Shown: positions 45,656-56,918 of the stretch, in pieces
How positions within the stretch are numbered: the stretch's first letter is position 1
Layout: every line of letters starts with the position of its first letter
Assembly (NCBI RefSeq): GCF_022549785.1
Contig: NZ_JAKZGO010000001.1
Location: forward strand, 62,001-126,000
DNA from: Belliella alkalica
Lineage (GTDB): Bacteria > Bacteroidota > Bacteroidia > Cytophagales > Cyclobacteriaceae
DNA length: 64,000 bases
Reading direction: 5' to 3'
Program-made: the position numbers and the translations under genes
Notes under the pieces: generated by a model
What the model saw: the letters and a program-made list of their open reading frames with translations, nothing else
Databases searched by the model: none
Told to the model about the DNA's origin: nothing

Positions 45656-46669
45656 ATGAAGATACAAGAAAACATTTCTTTAAAACCATATAATACCTTT
45701 GGCATTGACAAAAAAGCCAAATTTTTTACTCAAATATCTTCAGAAAATGAAGTTATTGAAGCTTTGAAGTATGCTAATAGCCAAAATACACCTTTGATTA
45801 TCTTAGGTGGAGGAAGTAATATTCTATTGACAGATGATATACATGCATTGGTCTTAAAAATAGAAATCAAAGGGATAAAGTTGATCCAAGAATCTGATGA
45901 AGAGGTATATATAGAAGTTGGAGCAGGTGAAAATTGGCACGAGTTCGTCTTGCATTGTATCCAAAAAAATTGGGCTGGAGTAGAAAATTTATCATTGATA
46001 CCTGGAACTGTAGGTGCTTCACCAATGCAGAATATTGGTGCTTATGGAATAGAAATCAAAGAGGTTTTTGAAGGCTTGTATGCCATAAATAGAGAAACGC
46101 TTGATCGTGAATACTTTAGCTGGAAGGATTGTAAATTTGGCTATAGAGAGAGTGTTTTTAAAAATACGCTAAAAGGAAAGTATGTTATTACCAACGTTGT
46201 GTTCAAATTAAAAAAGCAACCTACATTTCACACGGAATATGGTGCGATTTCGCAAACTTTGGAGGAAATGAACATCAAAGACCTGAGTATTCAGGCAATT
46301 TCAGATGCTGTTATCAAAATTAGACAAAGCAAACTTCCAGATCCCAAAGTGATTGGAAATGCGGGAAGTTTTTTCAAAAACCCTACTATTTCAATTCCTC
46401 AATTCGAACGACTGAAAATTGAAAACCCTGCTATTCCTGGATATCCAAATGAAGAAGGAATCAAAGTTCCTGCTGCTTGGCTAATAGAACAAGCGGGTTG
46501 GAAAGGCTATACTCAGGGGAATATCGGTGTTCATAAACTTCAACCATTGGTTCTTGTGAACTATGGCGGAGGCGATGGAAGAGAAATAGCTGAGCTTAGC
46601 AAAAAAATCCAAGATTCTGTGAAACAGAAATTCAATGTGGATCTACATGCAGAAGTGAATTTTCTTTAG
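45656..46669 (+). CDS. murB: UDP-N-acetylmuramate dehydrogenase
   Basis: Flavoenzyme reducing UDP-GlcNAc-enolpyruvate to UDP-MurNAc in peptidoglycan synthesis. The 337-residue chain has GGGSNILLTDD for FAD binding, SLIPGTVGASPMQNIGAYG, the catalytic serine segment GNAGSFFKNP, and HAEVNFL at the C-terminus with the catalytic Glu. Length fits the type I (E. coli-like) enzyme. The upstream TTG at 45626 is set aside for the ATG at 45656. It overlaps the convergent deaminase gene by 4 bp. Confidence 0.97.
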   Translation: MKIQENISLKPYNTFGIDKKAKFFTQISSENEVIEALKYANSQNTPLIILGGGSNILLTDDIHALVLKIEIKGIKLIQESDEEVYIEVGAGENWHEFVLHCIQKNWAGVENLSLIPGTVGASPMQNIGAYGIEIKEVFEGLYAINRETLDREYFSWKDCKFGYRESVFKNTLKGKYVITNVVFKLKKQPTFHTEYGAISQTLEEMNIKDLSIQAISDAVIKIRQSKLPDPKVIGNAGSFFKNPTISIPQFERLKIENPAIPGYPNEEGIKVPAAWLIEQAGWKGYTQGNIGVHKLQPLVLVNYGGGDGREIAELSKKIQDSVKQKFNVDLHAEVNFL

Positions 46670-47148
46670 ATTAAGGGATCATCTACAATAAATACCTTCT
46701 GGTATTTTTCCACTTGAACCCCAAATTTTCTCAGGAACTCCACTCCTTCATCAAAAGGCAAACCTTTGTATTCTGCATAAGAATACATATAAATCACCCT
46801 TTCTATCCCCATTGAGAAGATAATTCTCGCACATGCCAAACATGGCGCTAAAGTCACGTATAATGTAGAACCTTCTACAGAAGTATTGTTTTTGACTGCA
46901 TACAAAATAGCATTTTGCTCTGCATGAAGTGCTAATGTGCAACTTCCTTTACTATCTCTTGCGCAACCTTCTATAGGGAACTCCTCGTCACAATTGTGAG
47001 TACCTGATGGTGGGCCATTATAACCAATTGAAATGATCCTTGTGTCTTTTGCCAATACAGCTCCAACGTGTTTTTTGATACAGTGAGATCTTTTGGCAAG
47101 ATTCACTGCCAATTCCATAAAAATATCATCAAAGTTCGGTCGTATCAT
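46666..47148 (-). CDS. deoxycytidylate (dCMP) deaminase
   Basis: Zinc deaminase converting dCMP to dUMP for dTTP synthesis, 160 residues. The zinc-binding motifs are LHAEQNAI (His and catalytic Glu) and APCLACARI (two Cys). The N-terminal AKRSHCIKKHVGAVLAKDTRIISIGYNG and the insert NCDEEFPIEGCARDSKG are family-typical, so ComEB/dCMP deaminase is favoured over tRNA adenosine deaminase. Convergent with murB, overlapping by 4 bp; divergent from the DUF202 gene. Confidence 0.94.
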   Translation of the reverse strand: MIRPNFDDIFMELAVNLAKRSHCIKKHVGAVLAKDTRIISIGYNGPPSGTHNCDEEFPIEGCARDSKGSCTLALHAEQNAILYAVKNNTSVEGSTLYVTLAPCLACARIIFSMGIERVIYMYSYAEYKGLPFDEGVEFLRKFGVQVEKYQKVFIVDDPLI

Positions 47149-47334
47149 AATTCTTTGTTCCTATATCGCTGCAGCAGGATTATCGCTTCTTTCAAAGGAC
47201 AAAGAAAATAAAACAAAACCGCATTGCTGTATGCATTTTGAAGATATTTTTTCAAAATTAAGGTTTAAGCATTTTTTCTTCTTCTTTTCATTCGAAAGTA
47301 ATATTTGTACTTTTGCCTGAAATCAAAATCAAAA

Positions 47335-47616
47335 ATGGAAAAAGAAAATCTTACGGACGACCAAATGATTGTGAGAGATTATTTAGCCAGGCAAAGAACT
47401 ACCCTAGCAAATGACAGAACCCTCCTTTCATATATTCGAACATCTTTGTACTTTTTGGTCAGTGGTACTGCATTGATGGAAGTGAAGGTTTTGAGTCATG
47501 TAAGTGACCTAGGCTATCTAGCTTTTGCTTTGAGCGTTTTGCTAGTTGTAATTGGTTTTATCAATTATTTCAAAGTAAAAAGAAGGCTGAAGAAAGGAAA
47601 TTACATCAGAATGTAA
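47335..47616 (+). CDS. DUF202 (YidH-like) membrane protein
   Basis: A 93-residue protein with two transmembrane helices and the family signature RDYLARQRTTLANDRTLLSYIRTSL before the first helix. YidH family proteins have no settled function. The ATG at 47335 is used rather than an upstream TTG. It is followed by terC after 56 bp, and the two may be co-expressed. Confidence 0.88.
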   Translation: MEKENLTDDQMIVRDYLARQRTTLANDRTLLSYIRTSLYFLVSGTALMEVKVLSHVSDLGYLAFALSVLLVVIGFINYFKVKRRLKKGNYIRM

Positions 47617-47672
47617 ATTGATAGTCAATTTATCTAAAATCAATTTTAAATTACTCTTTAAAGCTTTTCACA

Positions 47673-48653
47673 TTGGAATTTGTACAGGAAGAAGGTTATG
47701 CTTTAATTGCTTTCGCAGTAATTATTTTTGGGTTGTTGGCAATTGATCTTTATGTTTTCAATCGTGAAGCACATAAAGTAAGTACCAAAGAAGCCCTCAA
47801 TTGGTCTATCGTCTGGATAGGTTTAGGTTTATTATTTGGAGGTTATATTTATTGGGAATTTGGCCTGGAAAAATCCTCACAATATTACTCTGCTTTTCTA
47901 ATAGAAAAAGCATTGAGTGTTGACAATCTTTTTGTTTTTATCTTGGTTTTTAAGTTTTTCAAAGTTCCGGAAAAGTATCAGCACAAAGTACTTTTTTATG
48001 GAATATTGGGTGCAATAATCATGAGAGGAATCTTCATTTTCTTTGGAGTTACTTTAATAGAAATGACTTTCATTCCAAGATTTCAAATATCTGATATTGA
48101 GTTAAATATAAATGTAATAATGACTGCATTTGGAATATTCCTAATCTATGCGGGCATCAAATCTTGGAAGCAAGATGAGGAGGATGAAGAATCTAAGGAT
48201 TTTTCAAAATCATTGGGTACAAAATTAATTCATAAGCTCTTTAGGGTGGATCCTCAATATCATGGTTCCAATTTCTTTGTGAGAATAAATGGGAAGCGGT
48301 TTGCCACCCAATTATTGGTAGTAGTCGCAGTAATTGAATTTACAGATTTGTTGTTTGCTGTCGATTCTATTCCTGCAATTTTCGCAATTTCCAATGACCC
48401 CATAATTCTCTATACTTCAAACATTTTTGCAATATTAGGTTTAAGGGCACTTTACTTTTTACTTGCTAATAGTTTTGAGCTTTTCCATTACTTACAACAT
48501 GGCCTAGCATTTATTTTGACTTTTATTGGATTCAAAATGTTACTTTCTGCAGCGTACCATATTCCATCTTATATATCACTTTCTGTGGTTTTTGGAATCT
48601 TGTTGATTAGTATTCTCGCATCATTGAAAAGGTATAGAGAACAAAAAGCGTAA
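47673..48653 (+). CDS. TerC/Alx family integral membrane protein
   Basis: A 326-residue polytopic protein of the TerC superfamily, often linked to manganese export and metallation of exported proteins. The conserved acidic membrane motifs are EKALSVDNLFVFILVF and IEFTDLLFAVDSIPAIFAI, and the order matches Alx. The only plausible start is TTG at 47673 (MEFVQEEGYALIAF). No yybP-ykoY riboswitch was recognisable upstream, where only 56 bp separate it from the DUF202 gene. Confidence 0.9.
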   Translation: MEFVQEEGYALIAFAVIIFGLLAIDLYVFNREAHKVSTKEALNWSIVWIGLGLLFGGYIYWEFGLEKSSQYYSAFLIEKALSVDNLFVFILVFKFFKVPEKYQHKVLFYGILGAIIMRGIFIFFGVTLIEMTFIPRFQISDIELNINVIMTAFGIFLIYAGIKSWKQDEEDEESKDFSKSLGTKLIHKLFRVDPQYHGSNFFVRINGKRFATQLLVVVAVIEFTDLLFAVDSIPAIFAISNDPIILYTSNIFAILGLRALYFLLANSFELFHYLQHGLAFILTFIGFKMLLSAAYHIPSYISLSVVFGILLISILASLKRYREQKA

Positions 48654-48709
48654 AACCTTTTTTGGTAAGCTTATTGTTTATTTTTCACCAAACAAACTAA
48701 GTAAATTAT

Positions 48710-48919
48710 ATGAAAGCATTAGGAATAATTTTGATTGTAGCCGGTATAGCCATGTTTGTATTTTCAGGATTTAGCTTCAACACAGAAGAAAATATCATCG
48801 ATGCAGGCCCTATTCAGGTAAATAAAGAGAAAGAGAACAATGTTAGCTGGCCAAATTATGCCGGTGGAATAAGTGTAGCTGCAGGCATTATCGTTTTGCT
48901 TGCTGGACGAAAAAAGTAA
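48710..48919 (+). CDS. small two-helix membrane protein
   Basis: A 69-residue protein with hydrophobic segments at about 4-20 (GIILIVAGIAMFVFSGF) and 51-65 (AGGISVAAGIIVLLAG) separated by a polar loop. It resembles DUF3185-type small proteins. No catalytic residues. It follows terC by 56 bp on the same strand. Function unknown. Confidence 0.65.
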   Translation: MKALGIILIVAGIAMFVFSGFSFNTEENIIDAGPIQVNKEKENNVSWPNYAGGISVAAGIIVLLAGRKK

Positions 48920-49033
48920 AATTTTAAGCTCAATTGTTAATGTTTTTGGTTAATTTAGTTGAGATTATAGTTGAAGTTAATCTTATAATGGGGACATTTG
49001 TCCCCATCTTTTAACCTACCTAAATATTAAGCC

Positions 49034-49921
49034 TTGAAATTAGCAGCTGTAGATATTGGCTCAAACGCCATAAGACTACAAATCACCAACGTCACCCACT
49101 ACGAAGGAAAAGTCACCTTCAAAAAGTTAGAATATCTACGTTTTCCCTTAAGATTGGGGATGGATGTATTTCACGTTCAGAAGATTAGTGATAAGAATAG
49201 ACGGAAATTTGTAAAATTGATGAAAGCTTTTAAGCTTTTGATAGATCTATATGAAGTAGATGATTATATGGTCTGCGCTACATCTGCCATGCGGGAATCA
49301 TCCAACGGAAAAGAGATCGTGGAAGAAGTAAGGCAGGATATTGGATTGAAAATTCAGGTTATCGATGGCAACAGAGAGGCTGAATTAATTAACCTTGCTC
49401 TATGGTCATACATTGATGAAAAATCATATCTGCATATAGATGTAGGTGGGGGAAGTACAGAATTGAATATTTATATCAATAAAGTAAAAGTTGCATCAAA
49501 ATCCTTTAAAATTGGTTCTGTAAGGGCTTTAGATGACAATATCCCTACAGCTGTTTGGAATAGCATGAATAAATTTATTCATGAAAACATTTCAAAAAAA
49601 GACAGAATAACATGTATTGGGACGGGAGGAAATATCAATAAGATATTTGAGATGTCAAAACCAAGTAAAAACAAAAGATATCTTGATGCTGACAAAATAA
49701 AAGAGATTCAAGAATATCTAGCTTCCTTTTCCTATGAAGATAGAATCAACAAGCTTAATTTAAACCCAGATAGAGCAGATGTCATTATTCCAGCAAGCAA
49801 AATATATCTTGCAGCCATGACAGCAGCAGCCTCCAAAAAAATGATCGTACCAGATGTGGGATTAAAAGATGGGTTAATGAATGTGCTATATGAAAGAAAC
49901 AAAATCAAAAAACCTCAATGA
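49034..49921 (+). CDS. Ppx/GppA family exopolyphosphatase
   Basis: A 295-residue ASKHA-fold phosphatase that hydrolyses polyphosphate or pppGpp. P-loop-like motifs are AAVDIGSNAIRLQI at the start and HIDVGGGSTELNI in the middle; the chain covers the catalytic domain but not the C-terminal HD domain of longer Ppx. The start is TTG at 49034. Convergent with ppk1, 416 bp away, so synthesis and breakdown of polyphosphate are neighbours here. Ppx versus GppA cannot be decided. Confidence 0.88.
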   Translation: MKLAAVDIGSNAIRLQITNVTHYEGKVTFKKLEYLRFPLRLGMDVFHVQKISDKNRRKFVKLMKAFKLLIDLYEVDDYMVCATSAMRESSNGKEIVEEVRQDIGLKIQVIDGNREAELINLALWSYIDEKSYLHIDVGGGSTELNIYINKVKVASKSFKIGSVRALDDNIPTAVWNSMNKFIHENISKKDRITCIGTGGNINKIFEMSKPSKNKRYLDADKIKEIQEYLASFSYEDRINKLNLNPDRADVIIPASKIYLAAMTAAASKKMIVPDVGLKDGLMNVLYERNKIKKPQ

Positions 49922-50127
49922 TGAATGGTGAAGATGGTCTAAAGTGATCAGAGTTGCAGGAATTGGAAAATCAACCAAAAAAGCTCCACTTAGAAAAGGA
50001 GAGTTTTATTAAGATTAAGTTGCCACAAAATTCAGCGATCTTATTGTTGAGAATTTTGACTTTAAGTACAATGATCACAAAGAATAAAATCTTCTAAAAC
50101 TTTTATTGTATATATTTTTTAATACAG

Positions 50128-50170
50128 AAAGGCAGAGAAAATACAAAAATGTATGTTCTCTGCCTTTTTT
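50128..50170. terminator. strong hairpin terminator between ppx and ppk1
   Basis: Arms AAAGGCAGAGAA / TTCTCTGCCTTT (12 bp) with an inner ATAC/GTAT pair, followed by TTTTTT on the plus strand. The flanking 49922-50127 shows no gene. In 50171-50337 there is only a 48-codon frame of doubtful meaning that overlaps the ppk1 stop. Confidence 0.8.
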
Positions 50171-50337
50171 GATTTTTCAAATTACTATAATTCACAATAA
50201 TGCCAGAAGCTAAATTAAAAGACCGGCCCAAGCGGACAATTCTTATTTACGTCACCTCACACACGAGTTATGAGCAGATAAATTATCAGCGCGCTTCAAT
50301 TGATTTAAAATCACTTTGTTTAGCTACAGCTCAAACC

Positions 50338-52458
50338 TTAAATTAATTTGACATTCATCACTTCATCAACATTTAAGTTGAAAAATTCTTTGTGTATGTT
50401 AAACTCATCTTCATTATCATTAGGGATTTTTGGAGCATATGATCCATCTTCTTGCATTCTATATGAATTGACATTATCCCTTAGGTTGAATGAAATTATG
50501 TTCATCAATTGCTTTTCTAGCAGTGGTGAATCTACTTTGAATAGTGATTCAAGTCTTTTATCGAAACTTCTCACCATCATATCTGCACTTCCTGCATAAG
50601 TTCTAGTTTTGCCATTGTTATGAAAATGGTAAATTCTAGAATGCTCAAGGAAATCCCCTACTATCGATAACACTTCAATGTTTTCACTTAAACCTTCCCT
50701 TCCCGGTCGCAAGCAGCAAATTCCTCTAATGATCAATTTTACAGGAACACCTGATTGGGATGCTCTGTAAAGTGCATAGATTATCTCTGAATCTTCCAAG
50801 GAATTAACTTTAATGAAAATTCCGGAAGGTAGTCCATTTCTAGCATTTTCTGACTCTTGTTCAATAAAATCTATCAGCTGATTACGCATGTCTCTAGGCG
50901 CAGTGATCAAGCTTTCATAAGACTCAGGCATGGAATGTCCTGTGATGACATTAAAGAATTCTGAAACATCATTTGCCAATATTTCATTGGTTGTCAACAA
51001 TCCTATATCAGTATAGAGTCTTGCTGTGTCCTCATTGTAATTTCCAGTACCTAAATGCACATATCGGGTGATTTTGTTTTCATCCTTCTTTACAATGAGC
51101 ATTAGTTTGGTGTGGGTTTTCACATTTGAGATCCCATAAATAACAAAACAGCCAGCTTTCTGAAGTTTTTTGGCCTCTCTGATGTTATTTTCTTCATCAA
51201 ATCTCGCTTTTACTTCAAATAAAACTGAAACATGCTTGCCATTTTCAGCTGCTCTCAACAATGCCTTAGTGATTCTAGAATCACTTGCCAACCTGTAGAT
51301 TGTCATCTTGATTGCCATGACATTATTGTCTTCAGCAGCCTTTTCTACAAGGTCTAAAATCGGGTCAATGTTATTGTACGGATGATGGAGCAAGATATCC
51401 CTATTCTTCAAAACTTGGAAGATATCTTCAGTACCTTCTTCAGGATAAGAAAGTGGGTGTACTGGAGAAGGCATCTGAGGAAGTCGGTCTTTGAATCTTC
51501 TATTTCCAATCACTTGCCAAAGTCCAGTAAAATCAAGCATGCTTCTTTTATCTACTTTGAAAATACTATCATCCTGAATATTCCAGCGCTCTTTTAGCAA
51601 GTTAATCATCCATTTGCTATAGCCTTCTTCGATTTCTATTCGCACTACCCTACCAGTCTTCCTTTCGTTGAGCTTACGCTTCACCTCTTCCAGAAAGTTG
51701 GCATCCATATCTTCACTTTCCTCAAGTGTAAAATCACCATTTCTGGTAATTCTAAATAGATTCACCGATTCAATATTCACATTTCGGAACAAAGAGATTA
51801 AGTTTTCCCTAATCACTTCTTCAATTGGAATATAAATTACAACATCTTCTCTCTCAACCTCGAAAAACCTTGGGATGTTGGCAGGAATCTGTACAAATGA
51901 CAATTTTCTATTTTCTTTTTTCTCTCCCGGTGCAAGTGTCACAACTCCAAATACCAATAGTTTATTCATCAGAATTGGAAAAGTTCGATACCCGTCATAC
52001 ACCATTGGCGTAAGCATAGGATAAATAGCCTTTGTGAAATATGATCGGATATACTCTTGCTCGTCTGCTGTCAAGTTTTTCACATTACTCAGGATAAAGC
52101 CTGAATCAGACATGTTTGGTAAGAGATTCTTTTGAAAATGCTCCTGCTGCTTTTTGTGAAATTCCTGGCATTCGAGCATCAGTTTCATTTTGAAGGGCTC
52201 TTCTCTAAGACCTGAGTAATCAACTCGCTCTTTGTCATAATCAAGGTAGTTGTATAATGACCCTACTCTGATCATAAAAAACTCATCCAAATTAGAGGCT
52301 GTTATTGCCAAAAATTTTAATTTCTCAAAAATTGATCTGTTTTCTTTTTTAGACTGATCAAAAACTCTTTCGTTGAATTTCAACCAACTCAGATCTCTAC
52401 TTACCAAGTCACTGGAGTTGATAACTCCATCAAATTTATCTTTAGCTGCTATATTCAT
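50338..52458 (-). CDS. ppk1: polyphosphate kinase 1
   Basis: Reversibly transfers the ATP gamma-phosphate to polyphosphate, 706 residues, normal length for PPK1. Phospholipase-D-like histidines are in NVKTHTKLMLIVKK (autophosphorylated His) and IYHFHNNGKTRTYAGSADMM. The ATP-site loop LHHPYNNIDPILDL and the N-terminal SRDLSWLKFNERVF and ASNLDEFFMIRVGSL segments match. It is convergent with ppx. The gene is complete. Confidence 0.97.
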   Translation of the reverse strand: MNIAAKDKFDGVINSSDLVSRDLSWLKFNERVFDQSKKENRSIFEKLKFLAITASNLDEFFMIRVGSLYNYLDYDKERVDYSGLREEPFKMKLMLECQEFHKKQQEHFQKNLLPNMSDSGFILSNVKNLTADEQEYIRSYFTKAIYPMLTPMVYDGYRTFPILMNKLLVFGVVTLAPGEKKENRKLSFVQIPANIPRFFEVEREDVVIYIPIEEVIRENLISLFRNVNIESVNLFRITRNGDFTLEESEDMDANFLEEVKRKLNERKTGRVVRIEIEEGYSKWMINLLKERWNIQDDSIFKVDKRSMLDFTGLWQVIGNRRFKDRLPQMPSPVHPLSYPEEGTEDIFQVLKNRDILLHHPYNNIDPILDLVEKAAEDNNVMAIKMTIYRLASDSRITKALLRAAENGKHVSVLFEVKARFDEENNIREAKKLQKAGCFVIYGISNVKTHTKLMLIVKKDENKITRYVHLGTGNYNEDTARLYTDIGLLTTNEILANDVSEFFNVITGHSMPESYESLITAPRDMRNQLIDFIEQESENARNGLPSGIFIKVNSLEDSEIIYALYRASQSGVPVKLIIRGICCLRPGREGLSENIEVLSIVGDFLEHSRIYHFHNNGKTRTYAGSADMMVRSFDKRLESLFKVDSPLLEKQLMNIISFNLRDNVNSYRMQEDGSYAPKIPNDNEDEFNIHKEFFNLNVDEVMNVKLI

Positions 52459-52624
52459 TTTATATAAACGTATTGACCAAATCTAATTATTTTTTTTATG
52501 TTCCTTCCAAGAGTTCTCAAACTATCTTAAAGTATAATGAAAAAATAACATTAGATTCTTTACAAATAGTTTTGGAACAAAAAAAGGGAGCTTTTGGCCC
52601 CCTTCTGATTTTTTCAAGAAAAGA

Positions 52625-54604
<1,980 letters not shown>

Positions 54605-54899
54605 TCACTTAAGATGAGAAAGAGATTTTTTTACCTCTCTAACAAAGCGTAATAATACACAAAAAATCTGAGATTACATATCCCATCAAAGGGTGTATTT
54701 CCTATTACAAGTCAATTTTAATTCTTTAAAAGACTGAATCTCAAAAGGCTTTATTGGCATTTTTTACCAGTTTCATTACCAAAGAAGACTAAAACCTGGT
54801 GTACCATATTACTTCATCTTGACAAGGTTTAATGACTGTTCATTTACTTTTGTTTATTTTTTTAAAAAACATCTTAAACAAAAAATCATTTTTATCTCT

Positions 54900-54932
54900 T
54901 TTGATTCCAAAAATTACCCAAAATTATATTTC
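54900..54932 (+). promoter_or_regulatory. putative promoter of the rhodopsin gene
   Basis: TTTG at 54900-54903 and TATATTTC at 54925-54932, one mismatch from TAnnTTTG, spacer 21. It predicts a leader of about 25 nt before the ATG at 54965. The rest of the 378-bp divergent gap (54587-54899) shows no gene or hairpin beyond that in the gyrB leader. Confidence 0.35.
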
Positions 54933-54964
54933 CTAACTTCAATCACAACTAAATTAAATTAACA

Positions 54965-55711
54965 ATGAACACAATTATTGCAGCAGAATTAATCGGTTTG
55001 GATCGAATTGTCAATAGTGATCCTGTAGCAATTACCTTCTTCATAGGGTACATGGCTATGTTTGCTTCGTCAGTTTTCTTCTTTGTAGAAAGAAGTTCAG
55101 TTAATGATAAGTGGAAAACATCCCTCCTAGTTTCAGGTCTTATCACAGGTATAGCAGCTGTACATTATTATTACATGAGAGATTTCTATTTACAGACTGG
55201 TAGTTCGCCAACGGCGTTTAGGTATGTCGATTGGACACTAACGGTTCCATTGATGTGTGTTGAATTTTATCTATTGACTAAGCCATTTGGAGCTAAAGGA
55301 TCTACACTTACAAAGTTGATCTTAGCTTCATTATTGATGTTGGTAGCTGGTTACATCGGAGAAACGTCTGGGATTGATAGCAATATCTTTTGGGGTGTCT
55401 TGTCTACTGTAGGTTACTTATATATCGTGTATGAAGTTTTTGCTGGTGATGTCGCAAAATTGGCAAAATCTTCTGACAGCCCTGCTTTGGCAAAAGCTAT
55501 GTTCCTATTGAAAATTTTCATTACACTGGGATGGTCAATTTATCCAATTGGATACATGGTTCTTCCAGGAAATTTGCTTTCAGGTGCATTTGAAGTAAGT
55601 AGTATTGATTTGTTCTACAACCTTGCAGATGCAATCAATAAAATTGGTTTTGGACTTGTAATTTATTCAGTGGCTATCGCTGAATCAAACAAGAAAAAAG
55701 CTATTGCATAA
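54965..55711 (+). CDS. proteorhodopsin-type light-driven proton pump
   Basis: A 248-residue seven-helix retinal protein of the inner membrane. The Schiff-base lysine is K226 (NLADAINK) with counter-ion partner D222. Helix C carries R86, D89, T93 and E100, the DTE motif of outward proton pumps (not the NDQ of sodium pumps). M97 occupies the spectral-tuning site (Leu green, Gln blue in reference proteins), which predicts green absorption. H67 matches the conserved His near D97 in proteorhodopsin. In helix E, G144 aligns with BR W138, the xanthorhodopsin antenna site. It is followed by a hairpin, then crtY and blh, giving retinal from lycopene. Confidence 0.95.
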   Translation: MNTIIAAELIGLDRIVNSDPVAITFFIGYMAMFASSVFFFVERSSVNDKWKTSLLVSGLITGIAAVHYYYMRDFYLQTGSSPTAFRYVDWTLTVPLMCVEFYLLTKPFGAKGSTLTKLILASLLMLVAGYIGETSGIDSNIFWGVLSTVGYLYIVYEVFAGDVAKLAKSSDSPALAKAMFLLKIFITLGWSIYPIGYMVLPGNLLSGAFEVSSIDLFYNLADAINKIGFGLVIYSVAIAESNKKKAIA

Positions 55712-55724
55712 ACTTAATACCAGT

Positions 55725-55757
55725 CACCTCACTTAATAGTGGGGTGGCTTTTAATTT
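55725..55757 (+). terminator. hairpin attenuator between rhodopsin and crtY
   Basis: Eight-bp stem CACCTCAC / GTGGGGTG (one G-T pair), 6-nt loop TTAATA, followed by GCTTTTAATTTTT. It lies 14 bp after the rhodopsin stop and 16 bp before crtY. Partial termination would give more rhodopsin than pigment enzymes. Confidence 0.6.
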
Positions 55758-55772
55758 TTAAAACCCAAAGCA

Positions 55773-56918
55773 ATGACCTACGATATCATCGTGTCTGGAC
55801 TTGGTTGTGCAGGTTTTAGCTTTATGTATTACTTGCTCAGCAGTCCATTGAAAGATCAAAAAATACTATGTATAGACTCTTCAAAAAAAGATCAAAACGA
55901 TAGAACATGGTGCTATTGGTCTGAAGATAAACTCGACATACATCCTAATCAAAGTGATTTGGTTTCGTGGAAGTCTTTGAAATTAGAAGGTAATATTCAA
56001 TCAAATATATCATTAAATAAATTCAGCTATTTCCACATTAAGTCTTCTGATTTTTACAAAGAAATGAGGGCAAGAATTGCATTCAATTCAAACATTACTT
56101 TTGTAAATGAAGTCATTCAAAGTGTCGAAAAATCTAATTCAGGCTCTTATATTTTTACTACAAAAAGTAATGCGACTTTTGAGGGAACAACTGTCATAAA
56201 CTCTATACCTCAAATTTTAAGTCCTTTTCCGGAAAAAGTTATGAAACAAGAATTTGTGGGTTGGAAAATTAAAACAAAATCAGAATATTTTGATCCAAAG
56301 CAGATGGTGCTGATGGATTTTGAAGAGAACACTCAAAATATCCCCTTTAGCTTCTTTTATATCTTACCTTACTCTAAAAGTGAGGCTTTGGTAGAATATA
56401 CAACGTATACAAAGACCGGAGTGAATATAGAAGAGATGAAAAACACACTAAAAAGATACATTGAAAAGAAATTTTCAGGCGATTTCGTTATAACTTTTGA
56501 AGAAAGTGGTGCAATTCCAATGTCTACAAAGGATTTTACAAATTCAGATGATCCAAATTGGATAAATGTTGGAACTATCGGAGGTTGCACAAAGCCCTCA
56601 ACAGGCTATACATTCCATACCATACAAAAACATTCTAAGATGATTGTTGATGGTTTATCTTTCGGAAGAAATAAGACCAAGCTCAGTTGGAATAGAGCAA
56701 ATAGATTTAGATTCTATGATAATATTCTATTAAATATTGCTGCCAAATGGCCTGATAAATTACCTGCAATCTTTCAAGAAATGTTTTCTAAAAACTCAGG
56801 AGATCAAGTTTTAAAGTTTTTAAATGAAGAGACAAGATTCTTGGAAGAGTTCAATATTTTGCGCAAGCTTTCCTTTGGGATATTTATCAAATCACTTTGG
56901 AACTATGAAAAACATTAA
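55773..56918 (+). CDS. crtY: lycopene beta-cyclase
   Basis: Flavin-dependent cyclisation of lycopene to beta-carotene, 381 residues. The FAD motif IIVSGLGCAGFSF is at the N-terminus, followed by DRTWCYW and the C-terminal-half segments TIGGCTKPSTGYTF and FILPYSKSEALVEYT (here FYILPYSKSEALVEYT), all CrtY signatures. The blh start lies 14 bp inside its 3' end, so translation is probably coupled. crtE, crtB and crtI are not in this window, so lycopene must be supplied from elsewhere. Confidence 0.93.
   Translation: MTYDIIVSGLGCAGFSFMYYLLSSPLKDQKILCIDSSKKDQNDRTWCYWSEDKLDIHPNQSDLVSWKSLKLEGNIQSNISLNKFSYFHIKSSDFYKEMRARIAFNSNITFVNEVIQSVEKSNSGSYIFTTKSNATFEGTTVINSIPQILSPFPEKVMKQEFVGWKIKTKSEYFDPKQMVLMDFEENTQNIPFSFFYILPYSKSEALVEYTTYTKTGVNIEEMKNTLKRYIEKKFSGDFVITFEESGAIPMSTKDFTNSDDPNWINVGTIGGCTKPSTGYTFHTIQKHSKMIVDGLSFGRNKTKLSWNRANRFRFYDNILLNIAAKWPDKLPAIFQEMFSKNSGDQVLKFLNEETRFLEEFNILRKLSFGIFIKSLWNYEKH

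Noticed and set aside
50200-50346. 48-codon plus-strand ORF overlapping the ppk1 stop
   Set aside because: No recognisable domain, short, and in a convergent intergenic region; insufficient to call a gene.
54965-55711. sodium-pumping (NQ) or sensory rhodopsin
   Set aside because: The helix C residues are D89, T93 and E100 (DTE), and no transducer gene is adjacent.
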